A stretch of DNA of 64,000 bases from Asterionellopsis glacialis (GCA_014885115.2 WKLE02000093.1:4775-68774), one strand, 5' to 3'. Counted from the stretch's first letter, positions 1-11,215 are shown. Translations and numbers: made by a program. Notes: generated by a model from the sequence alone, not told the origin.

Positions 1-362
1 CCCTGTAGTGCTACGTCAAGCGTGACCATTTTGTACGGTTTGAATGTTCGGATCGTCATGAACATATGCTATGCACTACTGCTGACGCGCAATATAGGTG
101 ATGTCTTAAATGACAAAGGAACTAAATTAGACTCACTTAAAACTTCAACTTAAAATCTGTTAACTTATAAGCAATTTGGCGGGAAGGACAAGCTTGTATT
201 GCTTTAACAATCAATATTGCCTGTTAAATCTGATCGTGAACTATGTATTCGCGTTTTGTAGAAACGCAAAACAGTCAACAAAAAATAAGCAAGTGATACT
301 GTTATCACACAGGAATCACAAACTAAATAATATCAAACAATAAGGAAAAAGACAGATCATTC
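1..362. other. 5' flank of the Cys-rich membrane protein gene
   Basis: No coding region is supported here. The stretch is AT-rich and becomes A-rich toward the start codon at 363. It presumably contains the promoter and 5' UTR of the following gene, but I see no specific element. Confidence 0.4.
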
Positions 363-3346
363 ATGAGCGGAAAGTATGGTGAGGACAATTGTCCGTCCCA
401 TCCGTTTTCTCCGAGTCGCCCTTGTGAAAATAATAGGACCGAAGACGACGAACAGCAAAAGAATTCTACTAAAGGAAGTAATGATGGTGATTCGATCACT
501 AACACAACAAAAAGGATTCAGAGTGAGAGCGACTCTGAGGTAAAAACTATTTCAAAAGCACCACAAAAATTTTCGTCCTTAATTCCCGAAACAACAATCC
601 CAGAACCTTTTGTGGCACCGATGAAAGAAAAAGAACATTTGAAGCAAGTTTTAACCTCAGAGATAGTGTCAAAACGTAAACCCACTATGTTCGCAACCAG
701 TACTGTTCATGAAGAAGAACTTGCCTTCAATCACATAATGTCTCATTTTGATGCATCGAGTGCCAACAAAAATGAACCACTTGCTGACATAAATAGAAGT
801 AATGAACTGATTGGGTTACCAAATAATATGATGCAGCAACCAGGTGCTGTAGCTGTTCAGGGTCCTGATTTTAGTCCGGAAATGAAAGAAGAAGAAGGAC
901 AAACGAAACAAGCTTTAAACCCAGAGATAGCGTCTGCACGAGAGCCCTCGATTTTAGCAACCAGTGGTTCTCGTGAAGAAGAACTTCATTTAATTCCTGT
1001 ACAATCACCTTTGCCGGATTTGGTTGAAGGTGCTCGTGAAAGATTCAAAGAATCTCGATTCAACACACCAGGTGGTGTTGATAGAACTGAACTACTCTCG
1101 GGAAATGACGGAGAAACAGAACCGACAAGGTTACCAAATGATATCATGCAGCAACCAGGTGCTGTAGCCGTACAGGGTCCTGACTTTCGCCCGGAGATAT
1201 CTACTATGACCATCATGATCGGTGCTGATGACGATGGCGACCTAACTTTGGTCGATAATTATTCTTCATCGAATGGAGAAAGTACTGACTCGGGAGAAAA
1301 TTTTATTGTTGCTGCTGAAATTGCCCCAGATATAGTCTCAGCAGAAATTGTTCAGGATGAACAGGTAGCCGGGAATCGTATACGTCAATTGGAAGATGAG
1401 TTGAGGGAGGCAAGACAATTTCCGCATAAGGATGAGAAGGAGGCACAGGAGCAGCAGCATTGTTTCAACAAGAGATTTCCACAAGGATGCCGCATTTATT
1501 TCATTATTACAGTTGTTTGCGTAGTTATAACTGCCATTATCATCTTCCTTGTTACGAAAGACAGCAATAGTGCAAGCAGTGAATCTAAATCTAAATCATC
1601 GTCGGCGCCGTCTCCGACCCTTGTTCCTACGTCAACATCAACACTTTCACCTACAATGACGTGCAATTTGTGTCCAGAAGGCGAATTTGTGACAAACCGC
1701 AATCACACACCCGGACTATACAATATGACTTGCTTTGAACTAGAGGAACAACGGATACAATGTGACACCCAAGAGGACAGCATTCGAAATAATGTAGCAG
1801 ATGAATGTGGATGTGCACCTGCATGTCCGGGCGGAAAACCATTTCCATATCCAGGTGTTGTCTTACATAGAAACCAAACCAAACAGGTTAGTTTGACCTG
1901 TAGTGAGCTGACTCCCGGCATCTATTCTGGAAAGCTACAATATGGATACCTTGCATACGAGAAGTGCAGATGTCAAGTATCGGAAGATTTCTGCAAAAAA
2001 AAATTACTATGGTAGGAACCGCTAAATCTCCTGATTATACAGATACGGTCTTTGAGTACCACCGGAAGACTCTGTTGAACCGTTGTCGTCGTTCTGACTG
2101 CAGCCTTTGCGAGGACAAGAAAGTAGTTGGGTCCCCTGATATAGAAATACCTGACAAAGGTTATACATGTGGGGCTTATGAAGAAGTTGTATCAAAGTAC
2201 AGTTCCTGGCAATGTTCCATGGAGAGTGCATCTATATCTATGACTGCTAAATCCTGCAACTGCTCGGTTCCCGTTCCCGTATGTAAGATCTGCCCAGAAG
2301 GACAAGTCGTAGTAGACGAAGAAAAATGTAACAGTGTCTTTATAGAAAATTTCAACCCCACTAACATATCCGACTGTGAAGTTTTTAGGGAATTTTGCCA
2401 AGGGTGTAAAACTCGTACATGCCCTGACGGAAAGCCCTTAAAGCAGACTGATCTTCCTATCAATCTAACTTGGTGGGGCACTCTATCAACTATGGATATA
2501 ATGACTGGCAAAGAATTGAGTGAAGACCTTCTTTCACAAGTATCTCAGGATGAATACAACAACTACCTCCTTTACTGTGGATGTGATGTAGACACCCTTG
2601 AGGAAGACAATGGGAACCCTTGTAAGTCAGATATTGAAGACGTCGGCATTATCGACGTCAACAATGCCGACGCCAACGATGACTGTGGTCCGAACACTAG
2701 AGACTCAGACTATTTTGATGTCAGCATCGAAGATCACCTTGGGTGTTCTGGTATATGTGAAAATGGAGATCCTCTTGATCCAGATTACTATGATACAATT
2801 GTCAATGATGAATGGGGCACTTGCAGCGATCTTGCCTTGTGGGCATCATATTATGCTACAAACACATTCGGTGATGACTTTCAGCAAAATTGTGCTGGTT
2901 TCCACTACTACGGTAATAAAGTGTGCGGTTGTAAAACAAACAACACTGATCATTGTGAGATATGCGAAGATGGATCTCCAATGAATCCTGACCCTGATAA
3001 TGCACTTATTTGTACTTTCTTTGCTGGTCTAGCATATGCTATTTCACCCGAAAATCAGTTTTGTCGTTCCTACCAAGAGTGGGGCCTTTATTGTGGATGT
3101 GATAATCCTATTGCAGAAACAGAGGCATGCCGACTGTGTGGAGAAGTCAGAGATGAAACACTTCTCCCTAAACCTGGTGCTGTAGAAAGAAATGGGTACT
3201 TTGGTTCTGAAGAGAATCCTTTTCCGTGTATTGGGTATCAGATTACTGATGAGTCGTGGAATATGATTCGTGAGGAATTTCTCTCTTGTGAAGACAGAAG
3301 GAGTGTGACAAAGGACCAGTCATGCTGTAGTGTTCTCGATCCCTAG
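363..3346 (+). pseudogene. Cys-rich single-pass membrane protein, interrupted by a one-base frameshift
   Basis: Two overlapping reading frames (363-2015 and 1964-3346) look like one gene. The first frame encodes a hydrophilic N-terminal half (about residues 1-370) with an internal duplication ending in LPNxxMQQPGAVAVQGPDF, an acidic AAEIAPDIVSAEIV motif, one membrane helix (about 377-396), a Ser/Thr/Pro stalk ending LSPT, and the first Cys-rich modules. It then stops. The second frame, shifted by -1, continues the same Cys-rich pattern (C-x2-C-x-[ED]-G ... TC ... CGC) through about six more modules. The switch falls at a run of nine A (1995-2003); one extra A, or -1 slippage there, would join the frames into about 994 residues. 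The topology suggests a cytosolic N-terminus and an extracellular Cys-rich C-terminus. I do not recognise a named family. The protein at 18852-19895 is a paralogue of the N-terminal half. A sequencing error, an allele-specific break or true slippage are all possible. Confidence 0.65.
1995..2003 (+). other. A9 homopolymer at the frameshift point
   Basis: Nine consecutive A residues lie where the reading frame of the Cys-rich gene changes by -1. The run is a typical place for a homopolymer-length error and would also be a slippery site for -1 ribosomal or transcriptional slippage. Confidence 0.7.
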
Positions 3347-5234
3347 AGAGAAGATGAGTTTTTTGAACGGTAACTGTGACTTCCTGCTTTTTAGTTAGTC
3401 AATTATGTGCTCTCCTTGTAGTGTACGTACCGCAAGTGAAACTTGTTGAGTACTGAATATTTACAATCATTTATTTTATTATCATTAGAGTCACCGTAGA
3501 GATAAAAGGAATGAGAATTATTTGTCAAGTAGTACAGTCTACTTAGTTTGGTTTTTGAATGTGACAACGCTTCGCAAGAAAAAGTTTCGCCGTTGAACTA
3601 GGAGAAAGGTGATCGACAGATCCCATGCCACTTCTTATTTATATTTTCTTTAAACATCAATGTCTCACAAAAATTACAGTCTGTTTTTAATGCCATTATT
3701 TGTTGGTGTTGTTCATCGGCGACAAACGAATAGGGCTAGTAAATCCTAGACTGTACTAGAATGGCAACAACCGACTACAAAGGCTAATACAGTACAACAC
3801 CCGCCCTCAAATGACCTACCCAAATTTTGTTCAGAATATTTATAATCTACAGGTACTAGCGACGTCCTGCTATTGTCCCGGATACGACTACCATGGTTCC
3901 TATGTCAGGAAAAGACACAAATCGAGGTAAATTTCGTGCATAATTGAATGCACCGTGCATAGCAAAGTGATTTGATTGTTGATTGTTGTGTTTGAAAAAA
4001 CTATAGAAACTATGAACGATAGTCAATTTAGGGCCAATTGCCCATATTATTTCATCCAACGTTAGCCTGAAAAACCAGTCGATATTAAAATGTAAAACAA
4101 GATGAGGGTTATTCTTCATGTTGGTGGCTCTCACGGTTTGTGTCGAGATCCTCTTGTGCCGTGTAACAAGTAACGACGAAACACAAAACGTCGCCTTTTT
4201 ATCTTCGAAGCAAACGGGCTGTCCCGCAGCGAATTATCCCACCAACAACCATGAACAAAATTGTATTCTAGTCATTACTCAAAAAATGCATTTCATCCCT
4301 CACCAATAGGTCTACCATTATCACCGGTGCCTACACTTTTTTCTTCACCATTTTCTTCTCCGACCGTCATCGACAAAAAGTGGATCTACTGTAGATTGTC
4401 GACAGGAAAATTTCCAGCAAAGTCGAAAGAAGACCCTTCCGACTTTTCCCCCTGTAAAATCTACCAGGGCTACGTGAATATGCGTGTCTGTCATTAATGT
4501 TGAATATGTGTCATACTCAGACAATACCCGGTATTACGTGAAATGTGTTTTCCTCTCTGTCCTTCTGACTCTGCTCGTCCGTCCTTCTTTTGGGATGTAA
4601 AAAAAAAAAAAATTCGCAAGAAATCATAATAACCTATGACGTATGTGCTTGCGCACAATTGCGCATACGAAACTACCGGTGCGCAGTAGAAATATACGAG
4701 AAATATATACTGACATTATGTGCACCGTTTTCTCCCTCCACCCCGCACAGTTCGTCTTGCTAGAGCTGCTTTATCCGCGCGTGCTTCTGAGGAGATTTCT
4801 TTCGAAGTTTGAAAAAACACGCACGATGCACGATATTGGAGCGCGAACGACACACATGATTTCAAAATGTTCTGATTGGCAAGTTCTTCCGAAAAACACC
4901 AAAAAAGAAGAGAAAAAACATCATCGCACAGTACGGTACGGTAGGAGATCCCCTCTATTCTTGGGTGTGTGTGTGTGTGTGTCGTGAGTTCTGCTTGTGT
5001 CATTCTTGGAGACGTTCGCATTGTAACGCACGAACCAACCAACCAAAAAAGAAAACAAAAGTACAGCAGGAGTGAGATCTCTCTAGTCTCTAGAGCCGAG
5101 TTGAAGCTTTGAGCAGTAAACTCTGTAACGGACAAAACAGTGAGAACAGAACGAGAGAGAGAGAGAGAGAAAGTTTGCTCTCCAAGAGATCGATAAGCCG
5201 AATCAAAACCATTCAAGACAGCGACGAAGGCACC
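3347..5234. other. Intergenic region with microsatellites and 5' UTR of the next gene
   Basis: Small ORFs occur on both strands, but none has recognisable domains, a good start context or even composition. A (GT)9-like run lies at 4965-4982 and a (GA)9 run at 5153-5170. The GA run sits about 65 bases before the start codon of the phosphatidyltransferase gene and so is probably in its 5' UTR. Confidence 0.5.
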
Positions 5235-6682
5235 ATGTCCGAGTTATTCAAAAGTATCTTTGATTTACTCAACGCAATTGTCGAAGTGTATCTTGGATCG
5301 GTTATTAAACCATTCTTGATCTTTCATGAACAATTCTATTCCAAAATGAATTCTACGTTACGCAAGGTTTTGGACGATAATAAAGTGCCAACATGGTTTA
5401 CTGCCAACTTTGTGACGTACGTCCGTACTGCCTTTGTTGTTCCTTCTGTCCTCTTGATTGCATGGGGACATACCATTTTGCCTTCCATCATTGTGCTCTT
5501 GGTTGACTTTGGTGACTTTTTAGATGGTGTTGTTGCACGTTACTGGGTTGACATGAAAAAGAAAAAGGAAGAAGAAGGCTCTTCTGGTGATTCCAAGTCA
5601 TCTCCACCAGGTGGATCGGATGATGATAGTTATGGTATGTCGGTTTTGTACATGCGACGGTTATTTGCGTCTATGAAATTGCCTTGAACTAACTGTTTCT
5701 TTTCTTGTTGCTGCTGTTTTCATTTTTATTAGAGGTTGTAATGACTGGATCACCGCAAACAATTACGTCATGGACCATGAATGGACGCAAAAAGGCTTAT
5801 GGTGGATTTGTAGATGCTGTATGTGACAAGGCCTTTGTGGTACCCTGTTGGTTGTGTCTGATGCCCAGTGTTGGTGCTAGTTCGCGACTTCGTGTCCTTC
5901 AATACGTTACCTTGTGGTGTTTGATTTTCGCAGAATCATCATCTACCGTCATTCGTTTCCGTGCCTTCTTTACCTCTAGTGGTGTTGCTCCACCAGCAGT
6001 CAAGGGATTAGACTTTTCAACCAGTGCTGTCAAGGTACGTGTATGCATCTCCTAGACAATGTGGTTTCGTAGTACATTTACGCTTGTCATTTCCATTCTA
6101 TCATCACTCATGGTATCATTCCTACTGCTTATTGCCACGATCCTATCATAAACTTCATAGGCCGATCACATTGGCAAGGCGAAACAAACATTTGAAATGG
6201 TAGGTACCGCATTATTTGTATTACCCTACATGAGATACCTTGGATTGCTTCTTTTATTTTGTGCTGTACCGCTCGCCTACGAATCGGTACGTCGCAAGGT
6301 GAAGAAACGTGTCATGTACGTCGATGGCATGGCATCCATGACATCCACAGGTGAAGTTGTTTTTGATCATCGTACACTTAAATTTTGGATGCAAATCAAG
6401 GGTATGGGTTCCAAACTTATTGTAGGCGTACCTGTCAAAAGTGGTGACATGGTATTGAATGCATGTGCATCACCCTCCGTTGACGAAGTTGTGGCAGAGG
6501 CTCCACGCAAGGTGGATTTGATGTTTTTAGAAAAGAATAACATCGATTTTGTGGTAACCGTACCTGGACAAGAGAGATTGGCGACGGAAGAAGTTATTGG
6601 TTCGAATAGATGCCTCATGATAACAGAAGACGGAAAAACTGTACAACCTATCAAACCCAAGGAACCTCAAAAGCAAGAATAA
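5235..6682 (+). CDS. CDP-alcohol phosphatidyltransferase with cytidylyltransferase-like C-terminus (3 exons)
   Basis: Exons 5235-5634, 5733-6034 and 6161-6682 (introns GTATGT...TTAG and GTACGT...ATAG) give 407 residues. The start at 5235 sits in a CACCATG context; an in-frame upstream ATG at 5109 would add a basic, GA-repeat-encoded leader and is less likely. The catalytic signature of membrane CDP-alcohol phosphotransferases is present: D94-x2-D97-G98-x2-A101-R102, then G157-x3-D161-x3-D165. Family members normally have 8-9 residues between AR and G; here about 54 intervene, Lys/Glu- then Ser/Gly-rich and partly spanning intron 1. Hydrophobic segments near 59-90, 167-178, 190-201 and 248-274 fit an integral ER-type enzyme that transfers a phospho-alcohol from a CDP-activated donor. 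After the last helix, residues ~285-390 (MYVDG, KLIVGVPVKSGD, VDEVVAEAP) resemble the ethanolamine/choline-phosphate cytidylyltransferase fold, but no HxGH is visible. The substrate (inositol, glycerol phosphate, choline or ethanolamine) cannot be assigned. Confidence 0.85.
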
Positions 6683-7029
6683 TTTTCGAGAGACGCGAAA
6701 AACTCAATTGGAGTCCTCCAGCTATACCGAAACATTCTTCTACCTTTTTCTTTGGGAGGACGAAATAATATGATGCGAACTGTGTGTTTGTAGAGAAGAC
6801 ATGGGAACAAACCGAAAACAAAGCAATAAAGAATAAACATATATGTTGCAACAAAACAAGACGAGACAAATCAGATCAAGTTAAGTAACACGAAATAAAG
6901 TTTTGTTGCAACATACAGTATTGTATCTCTCTTTCTATTACATTTGAAGATTAAAACACAGACATCCTAGCAGTTGCTGTCACTATACTTAAAGAAGAAC
7001 AGGTGGATTTATAACAAAGTTGTTGTGTC
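6683..7029. other. Short convergent intergenic region
   Basis: This region separates the 3' ends of two convergent genes. It is AT-rich and probably contains both 3' UTRs. I see no gene or repeat. Confidence 0.5.
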
Positions 7030-10000
7030 TCATCTGTTTAAAACCTGTCCCTCCTCAGCTTCAGGTGGTGGTCTCCAGGTGACAGTTCCAGTTTGTGTAT
7101 CAAGGAAGTAGGGGATGCCACTGCCTTGCTCAACATGCTTTTCCCATCGTGGTTTAGCTTTAGTTGTAACGTTGGTGGTACTGGGACTGTTGGCCGCAGA
7201 CGAAGCTGCAGCATCATAGTCTGCTATTTGTCTACTGGTAGACAACAACGAGGATGGCGAGGGCGTCTTTGGTGCTGTTGGCAGCCCACCATTTGAAGAT
7301 TTGCCATCAGTATTAGCTTGTTCGCTAGCAGAGGGAGAAGATGCCGTGTCAAACTGGTGTTCTGGTAATGGGTTATCACCACCATTATTTGTCAAACCAT
7401 ACATGATGCTTCCGACTGTATCAACAAATTCATCAGAGGTCATTGTATGCTCTCTGTCTTCCTCTGGTATTTCTTCATCGTCGTCATCGTCAGAATCATA
7501 TTCATCAATCGTTTGTTTCCATGTCCACAATACCCACAGAAATAATGGTGCCAATGATAAAACAAAGTAAACTTGTGGGGGAACAGGCTCTGGTCCAATT
7601 TCAAACTCTTTTTTTAAATCTATAGGTAACACTTGTATAGGTATAGATGCCCTGGCCATATAACAACCGTGAGGATGCGATGAATTGTCCGGTATACGAT
7701 CGTATACACTTGTAGAATGAAGTAATCGACTTTCAGCAAGTTCTTCCGGGTAACCACACTCAGACCCACCCATACCATCATAAATAGTTATGACAAGAGT
7801 ATCATTGCCGGTTTTTCCACTCCAAAAGTAAATGGTGGATAAAATCTTGTTTAAATCGGCTGGTAATGCCATAAATGTCATATTGTTGTCATGCAGAACA
7901 TTTCCTCTACAACGCCAATAACTATAATCCCGTTCGGCGCAAGATTGAGAGTCAGTCAAGTCAATATAGTTTGGATCTAACATCATTCGGCCATGTGTAG
8001 TATTGATAACAACTCGAACTCGGTCTACATACTCATCTGGGTCTATCACTTTAATACCTCGAATAGGAACTCTCATTCTACAATGTCGGTTTGAAAAGGT
8101 CCCGTTCTTGATTGCACCGTAACTACAGGCCGTATTGTTCCATACAAAGGTGCGTGCATATGCCACCCTATACTTCTTTTTGGTCGGCACAATTATTTGG
8201 GGTCGATCATTGACATTCACTACGCGAATTTCTTGCCTTGCATTTCCTGATGATGCTATGATCCTACCGACATCATCAAAAACTATAACCCTGTAGGAGA
8301 TAGTAACTGATATTCTAATACTGTTCCAGTGTGGGTAATTGAAAAAGTCTTGTGCTGGCTTGAAATGAATTGGTAGATTTTTATCGTAGGGAGGGTAGAC
8401 TTTCTGTTTAAGGATGCTACCAACTTCAATGCGAGCCATTGGATTATTCTCATCATAAAAGATACCATGAATGTGCGGAGGAAGACCAGTGATTTGGAAT
8501 GATATATTTCTGTTTCTACCAGAAAAATCAGCACCATGAAGTAAGACATCAGTAGGAGTATCTTCTAGAACAACAAAAGGGTTCTCAGGACCAGCTGGAT
8601 TAACGATCAATGATGAAACCACTAGAATTTTGAATGTCGATTCAGCAGACAAAGCACCTTCCCAATCATAAAATTTATATTTGAAAGAATCAGATATTGT
8701 TGTTCCGTCCAAGCCTACCAAATCCTCTGGACCCGTGTATCTGTACCCAACATGGAAAAATGGACCTTCACCATCCATTGTAATGTTTGGCTGCGCGGAA
8801 TCAATTATTTCGTCATAAATGATTCCTAAATACGAACGCTCTGCATTCGAACTTGAACGCCCACAAGCATGCACAGGTATATGCAAGTTGCCATAACGAG
8901 GAAAAGCCGTGAAGATTATACCTCCTATTAGATGTCCATCAATATCTTTTCCTTCAAGAGAGATGAGAGTGGAATGATTCACTCCAGTCGGTATAGTTGT
9001 ATTGCTTGGATCTGTCACAACTATTGGAGGATCGTTGACAGGAGAGACATAAACTGATACCATCCCCACATTGCAGTGGTCAACAAAGCCATCTTCCAGT
9101 TTATCTGACATATAAGTTACACAATACCTAAAATATGCATATGGTTCAGAAAAAGAACCGTAGGCGTCTTTTTCTGGAATCACATAAATTGACGAGTTCA
9201 TCAACTTCTCATAATTGTCGACGACTGGAATTCCGTCTGCATGATATATCACCGCTGTATGGAAAGGAATTGGTTCAAGAATATATATGCTGACTTCTTG
9301 TGGTTCATTTATCCCTGAGATATTTTGCGACTTCTGTAACCTGTGAACATCCCAATCGAGCGATACGGCTTTGAGATCAATCATCTGGAGATCATGAGCC
9401 TCTGTAGTAACGTTTCTGTAACTATCATACCATATTGGTTCGTGTGATCCGGCAACTAATTCTGCATCTTCATTTAGGTGAACGTCAAAATCAAAGGCAA
9501 CTGGGTACGAGGGTGGAAGTCCCACAGCAAAATTTTTTCTCACGTCCGCTTTTGAAAGAACTCTGTCATATATGGCAAATCTGTAAATCGTACCAGGCCA
9601 AACACCCGAACGGGTATATCGATCTTGTTGAGTTGTGTAACTGTCACCAAAAACTTGAATCATATAGTCTGAATGCCAATGGTTGAATTTTGGATCCAGG
9701 CTCGCATCCCATTCGTGATTGTAAGGATTTGACTGTCCATTCATGTACGCATTCTGATTTTTATTCGTAAGAGTAATGACCAGGTGGACTAGTTGATTCT
9801 CTTCCAAGGGAAATGCCACAAGGGACGGATTTCTGCAATTAAAACCCGTTTCGCTACTACTGTAATGTATCTTCAAAAGTGAACCGCTCTGAGCTATCTG
9901 AAAGTCAGCTTCTTCATGTTCTCCACAAGTGCTTTGCTCCGATGTTACCGACCGGAGTTTATTGCCGAGGGTGAAAATGGGATTGCCTGACACATCAGAA

Positions 10001-10389
10001 TTAGTTTTGTGAGGTTTGAACCACAGCTCAAAGCTAACCCCTCTTCCAGAATGTTTCAGTTGTTGGAGGAGGGCCGTGTTATCTTTGTTAGTACGTAGGA
10101 TTGGTGATTTTGGGATTGAATTCCTTGAACTTTCGATTCCCACACCTCCTCTCGAGCAAAGAGTATGGTTATGATCATTCCTCACTAAGGAAGTGCGGAC
10201 TATGCTAGCACCAACACGGTTAGAGAAAGATCCTTTCTTGCATTGATTTTCTGTAAAATCGAACCTCACTAATTCTCCAGGAACCCGAGTCTCTTCTTGT
10301 TTAGCGTGTGATGAATATAGAAGACAGAGCAGGATTGTTATGGTATGAAAGACATTCATTATGGAAGCACAAAATAATGTGATCAACAT
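7030..10389 (-). CDS. Cell-surface protein: LamG-like, cadherin-like repeats, TM, cytosolic WW domain
   Basis: A single-exon ORF of 1119 residues. A hydrophobic signal peptide opens it; the second Met (codon at 10359) gives an equally good, shorter start. Residues ~112-290 form a laminin-G/concanavalin-like fold (VSFELWFKPHK, LVHLVITLTNKNQNAYMNG, IYRFAIYDRVLS). Cadherin-like or tandem beta-sandwich repeats follow, with linkers VNDPPIVV (~450) and VNDRPQIIV (~725), as in calcium-binding adhesion proteins. NxS/T sites are frequent. One membrane helix lies at ~936-956, then an Asp/Glu stretch, a Ser/Thr/Pro-rich linker and a C-terminal WW domain at ~1080-1110 (W1082, YF, G, W1105, P1108) expected to bind proline-rich cytosolic ligands. 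The layout suggests a receptor or adhesion molecule linking cell-wall or extracellular carbohydrate or protein to cytosolic signalling. The domain calls are strong; the biological role is inference. Confidence 0.85.
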   Translation of the reverse strand: MLITLFCASIMNVFHTITILLCLLYSSHAKQEETRVPGELVRFDFTENQCKKGSFSNRVGASIVRTSLVRNDHNHTLCSRGGVGIESSRNSIPKSPILRTNKDNTALLQQLKHSGRGVSFELWFKPHKTNSDVSGNPIFTLGNKLRSVTSEQSTCGEHEEADFQIAQSGSLLKIHYSSSETGFNCRNPSLVAFPLEENQLVHLVITLTNKNQNAYMNGQSNPYNHEWDASLDPKFNHWHSDYMIQVFGDSYTTQQDRYTRSGVWPGTIYRFAIYDRVLSKADVRKNFAVGLPPSYPVAFDFDVHLNEDAELVAGSHEPIWYDSYRNVTTEAHDLQMIDLKAVSLDWDVHRLQKSQNISGINEPQEVSIYILEPIPFHTAVIYHADGIPVVDNYEKLMNSSIYVIPEKDAYGSFSEPYAYFRYCVTYMSDKLEDGFVDHCNVGMVSVYVSPVNDPPIVVTDPSNTTIPTGVNHSTLISLEGKDIDGHLIGGIIFTAFPRYGNLHIPVHACGRSSSNAERSYLGIIYDEIIDSAQPNITMDGEGPFFHVGYRYTGPEDLVGLDGTTISDSFKYKFYDWEGALSAESTFKILVVSSLIVNPAGPENPFVVLEDTPTDVLLHGADFSGRNRNISFQITGLPPHIHGIFYDENNPMARIEVGSILKQKVYPPYDKNLPIHFKPAQDFFNYPHWNSIRISVTISYRVIVFDDVGRIIASSGNARQEIRVVNVNDRPQIIVPTKKKYRVAYARTFVWNNTACSYGAIKNGTFSNRHCRMRVPIRGIKVIDPDEYVDRVRVVINTTHGRMMLDPNYIDLTDSQSCAERDYSYWRCRGNVLHDNNMTFMALPADLNKILSTIYFWSGKTGNDTLVITIYDGMGGSECGYPEELAESRLLHSTSVYDRIPDNSSHPHGCYMARASIPIQVLPIDLKKEFEIGPEPVPPQVYFVLSLAPLFLWVLWTWKQTIDEYDSDDDDDEEIPEEDREHTMTSDEFVDTVGSIMYGLTNNGGDNPLPEHQFDTASSPSASEQANTDGKSSNGGLPTAPKTPSPSSLLSTSRQIADYDAAASSAANSPSTTNVTTKAKPRWEKHVEQGSGIPYFLDTQTGTVTWRPPPEAEEGQVLNR

Positions 10390-10639
10390 TCACAGCTTTT
10401 TTCCCTTACTCGTTTGAGCGGTTTGCTTTTCATATTATTTGAACATGTAAACAAACAAGATTCGTAATATATCTGTCGTCGCGCAATCAACAAAAGTTTT
10501 GAAATTCGAAAAACATCTCTTGAAATTTGAAATTTTGGATTTCTCGCACGCAGAAAACCGTTGGGGATCAATAATGGAGTAAATGGTTCTATCCGTTCTA
10601 GCCATAGTTGGGTTGCAAAACCGTAGCAAGTGCAGTACA

Positions 10640-11215
10640 TAGTATGGGTACTACATGAATATCAGAAAACGTATATGTCATATGTAAGGATCATTAGGTA
10701 CTCCATAAAACAATTACCGTAGACTCGTACTCATACCTGGTATAAGTCTTCGAGGTACTGTACCCGTACGATAAATGTAAATGGCATCACTGTACCCAGT
10801 TACTCGTACCCGGTTCCCAGCTAGCTACTGTACCTTGTAGGTCCTGTATAACGGAATTTTATGGTCACAGTAGGTAGGACAGTTGGTAGGACCCAAAGGC
10901 ATCTAAAAAGGCTTTAGTCATCTGAATTTCTGAAATTGTACCTTACAGACAGTATTCATGACAGAAATAACTTCCACGTTGTCTACATACAAAAAATCCC
11001 TTTTACAAGAAAAGTCCTACCAGCTAATGTACAGTACATAGTAAATACCGATACAGTACCTGTACCAGGTACGCCAGATTAATCGTATGTACCTTGTACC
11101 TGTACCATAATTCTGTCTTGAACACTACTACGTAGTCTACATGGTACTGTACCTGTACCNNNNNNNNNNNNNNNNNNNNNNNNNNNNNNNNNNNNNNNNN
11201 NNNNGTACAGGGCAT
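10640..11215. repeat. GTAC-rich palindromic island
   Basis: Many overlapping copies of GTAC, GGTAC and TACC occur, often as short palindromes such as GTACCTGTACC and ACCTGGTATAAGT. The unit is not perfectly tandem. Similar islands occur elsewhere in intergenic DNA of this window (about 15460-15660, 17640-18300, 47640-47740, 54590-54660, 61700-61830) but not within the long coding regions. Confidence 0.55.
11160..11204. other. Assembly gap (45 N)
   Basis: Forty-five N are flanked on the left by GTACCTGTACC and on the right by GTACAGGGC, so the gap interrupts a GTAC-rich island. Repeat-driven assembly failure is likely. Two short minus-strand frames crossing the gap are not genes. Confidence 0.99.

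Noticed and set aside
1977..2015. 39-base GT...AG intron as an explanation of the frame change in the Cys-rich gene
   Set aside because: Its length is a multiple of three so it does not restore the frame, and it is much shorter than other introns here (96-179 bases).
2598..2984. 128-residue Thr/Met/Ile-rich plus-strand ORF
   Set aside because: It is an out-of-frame shadow of the Cys-rich module region.
4716..5216. 166-residue minus-strand ORF upstream of the phosphatidyltransferase gene
   Set aside because: It is made of translated GA and GT microsatellites and of 5' UTR sequence; no domain or start context supports it.
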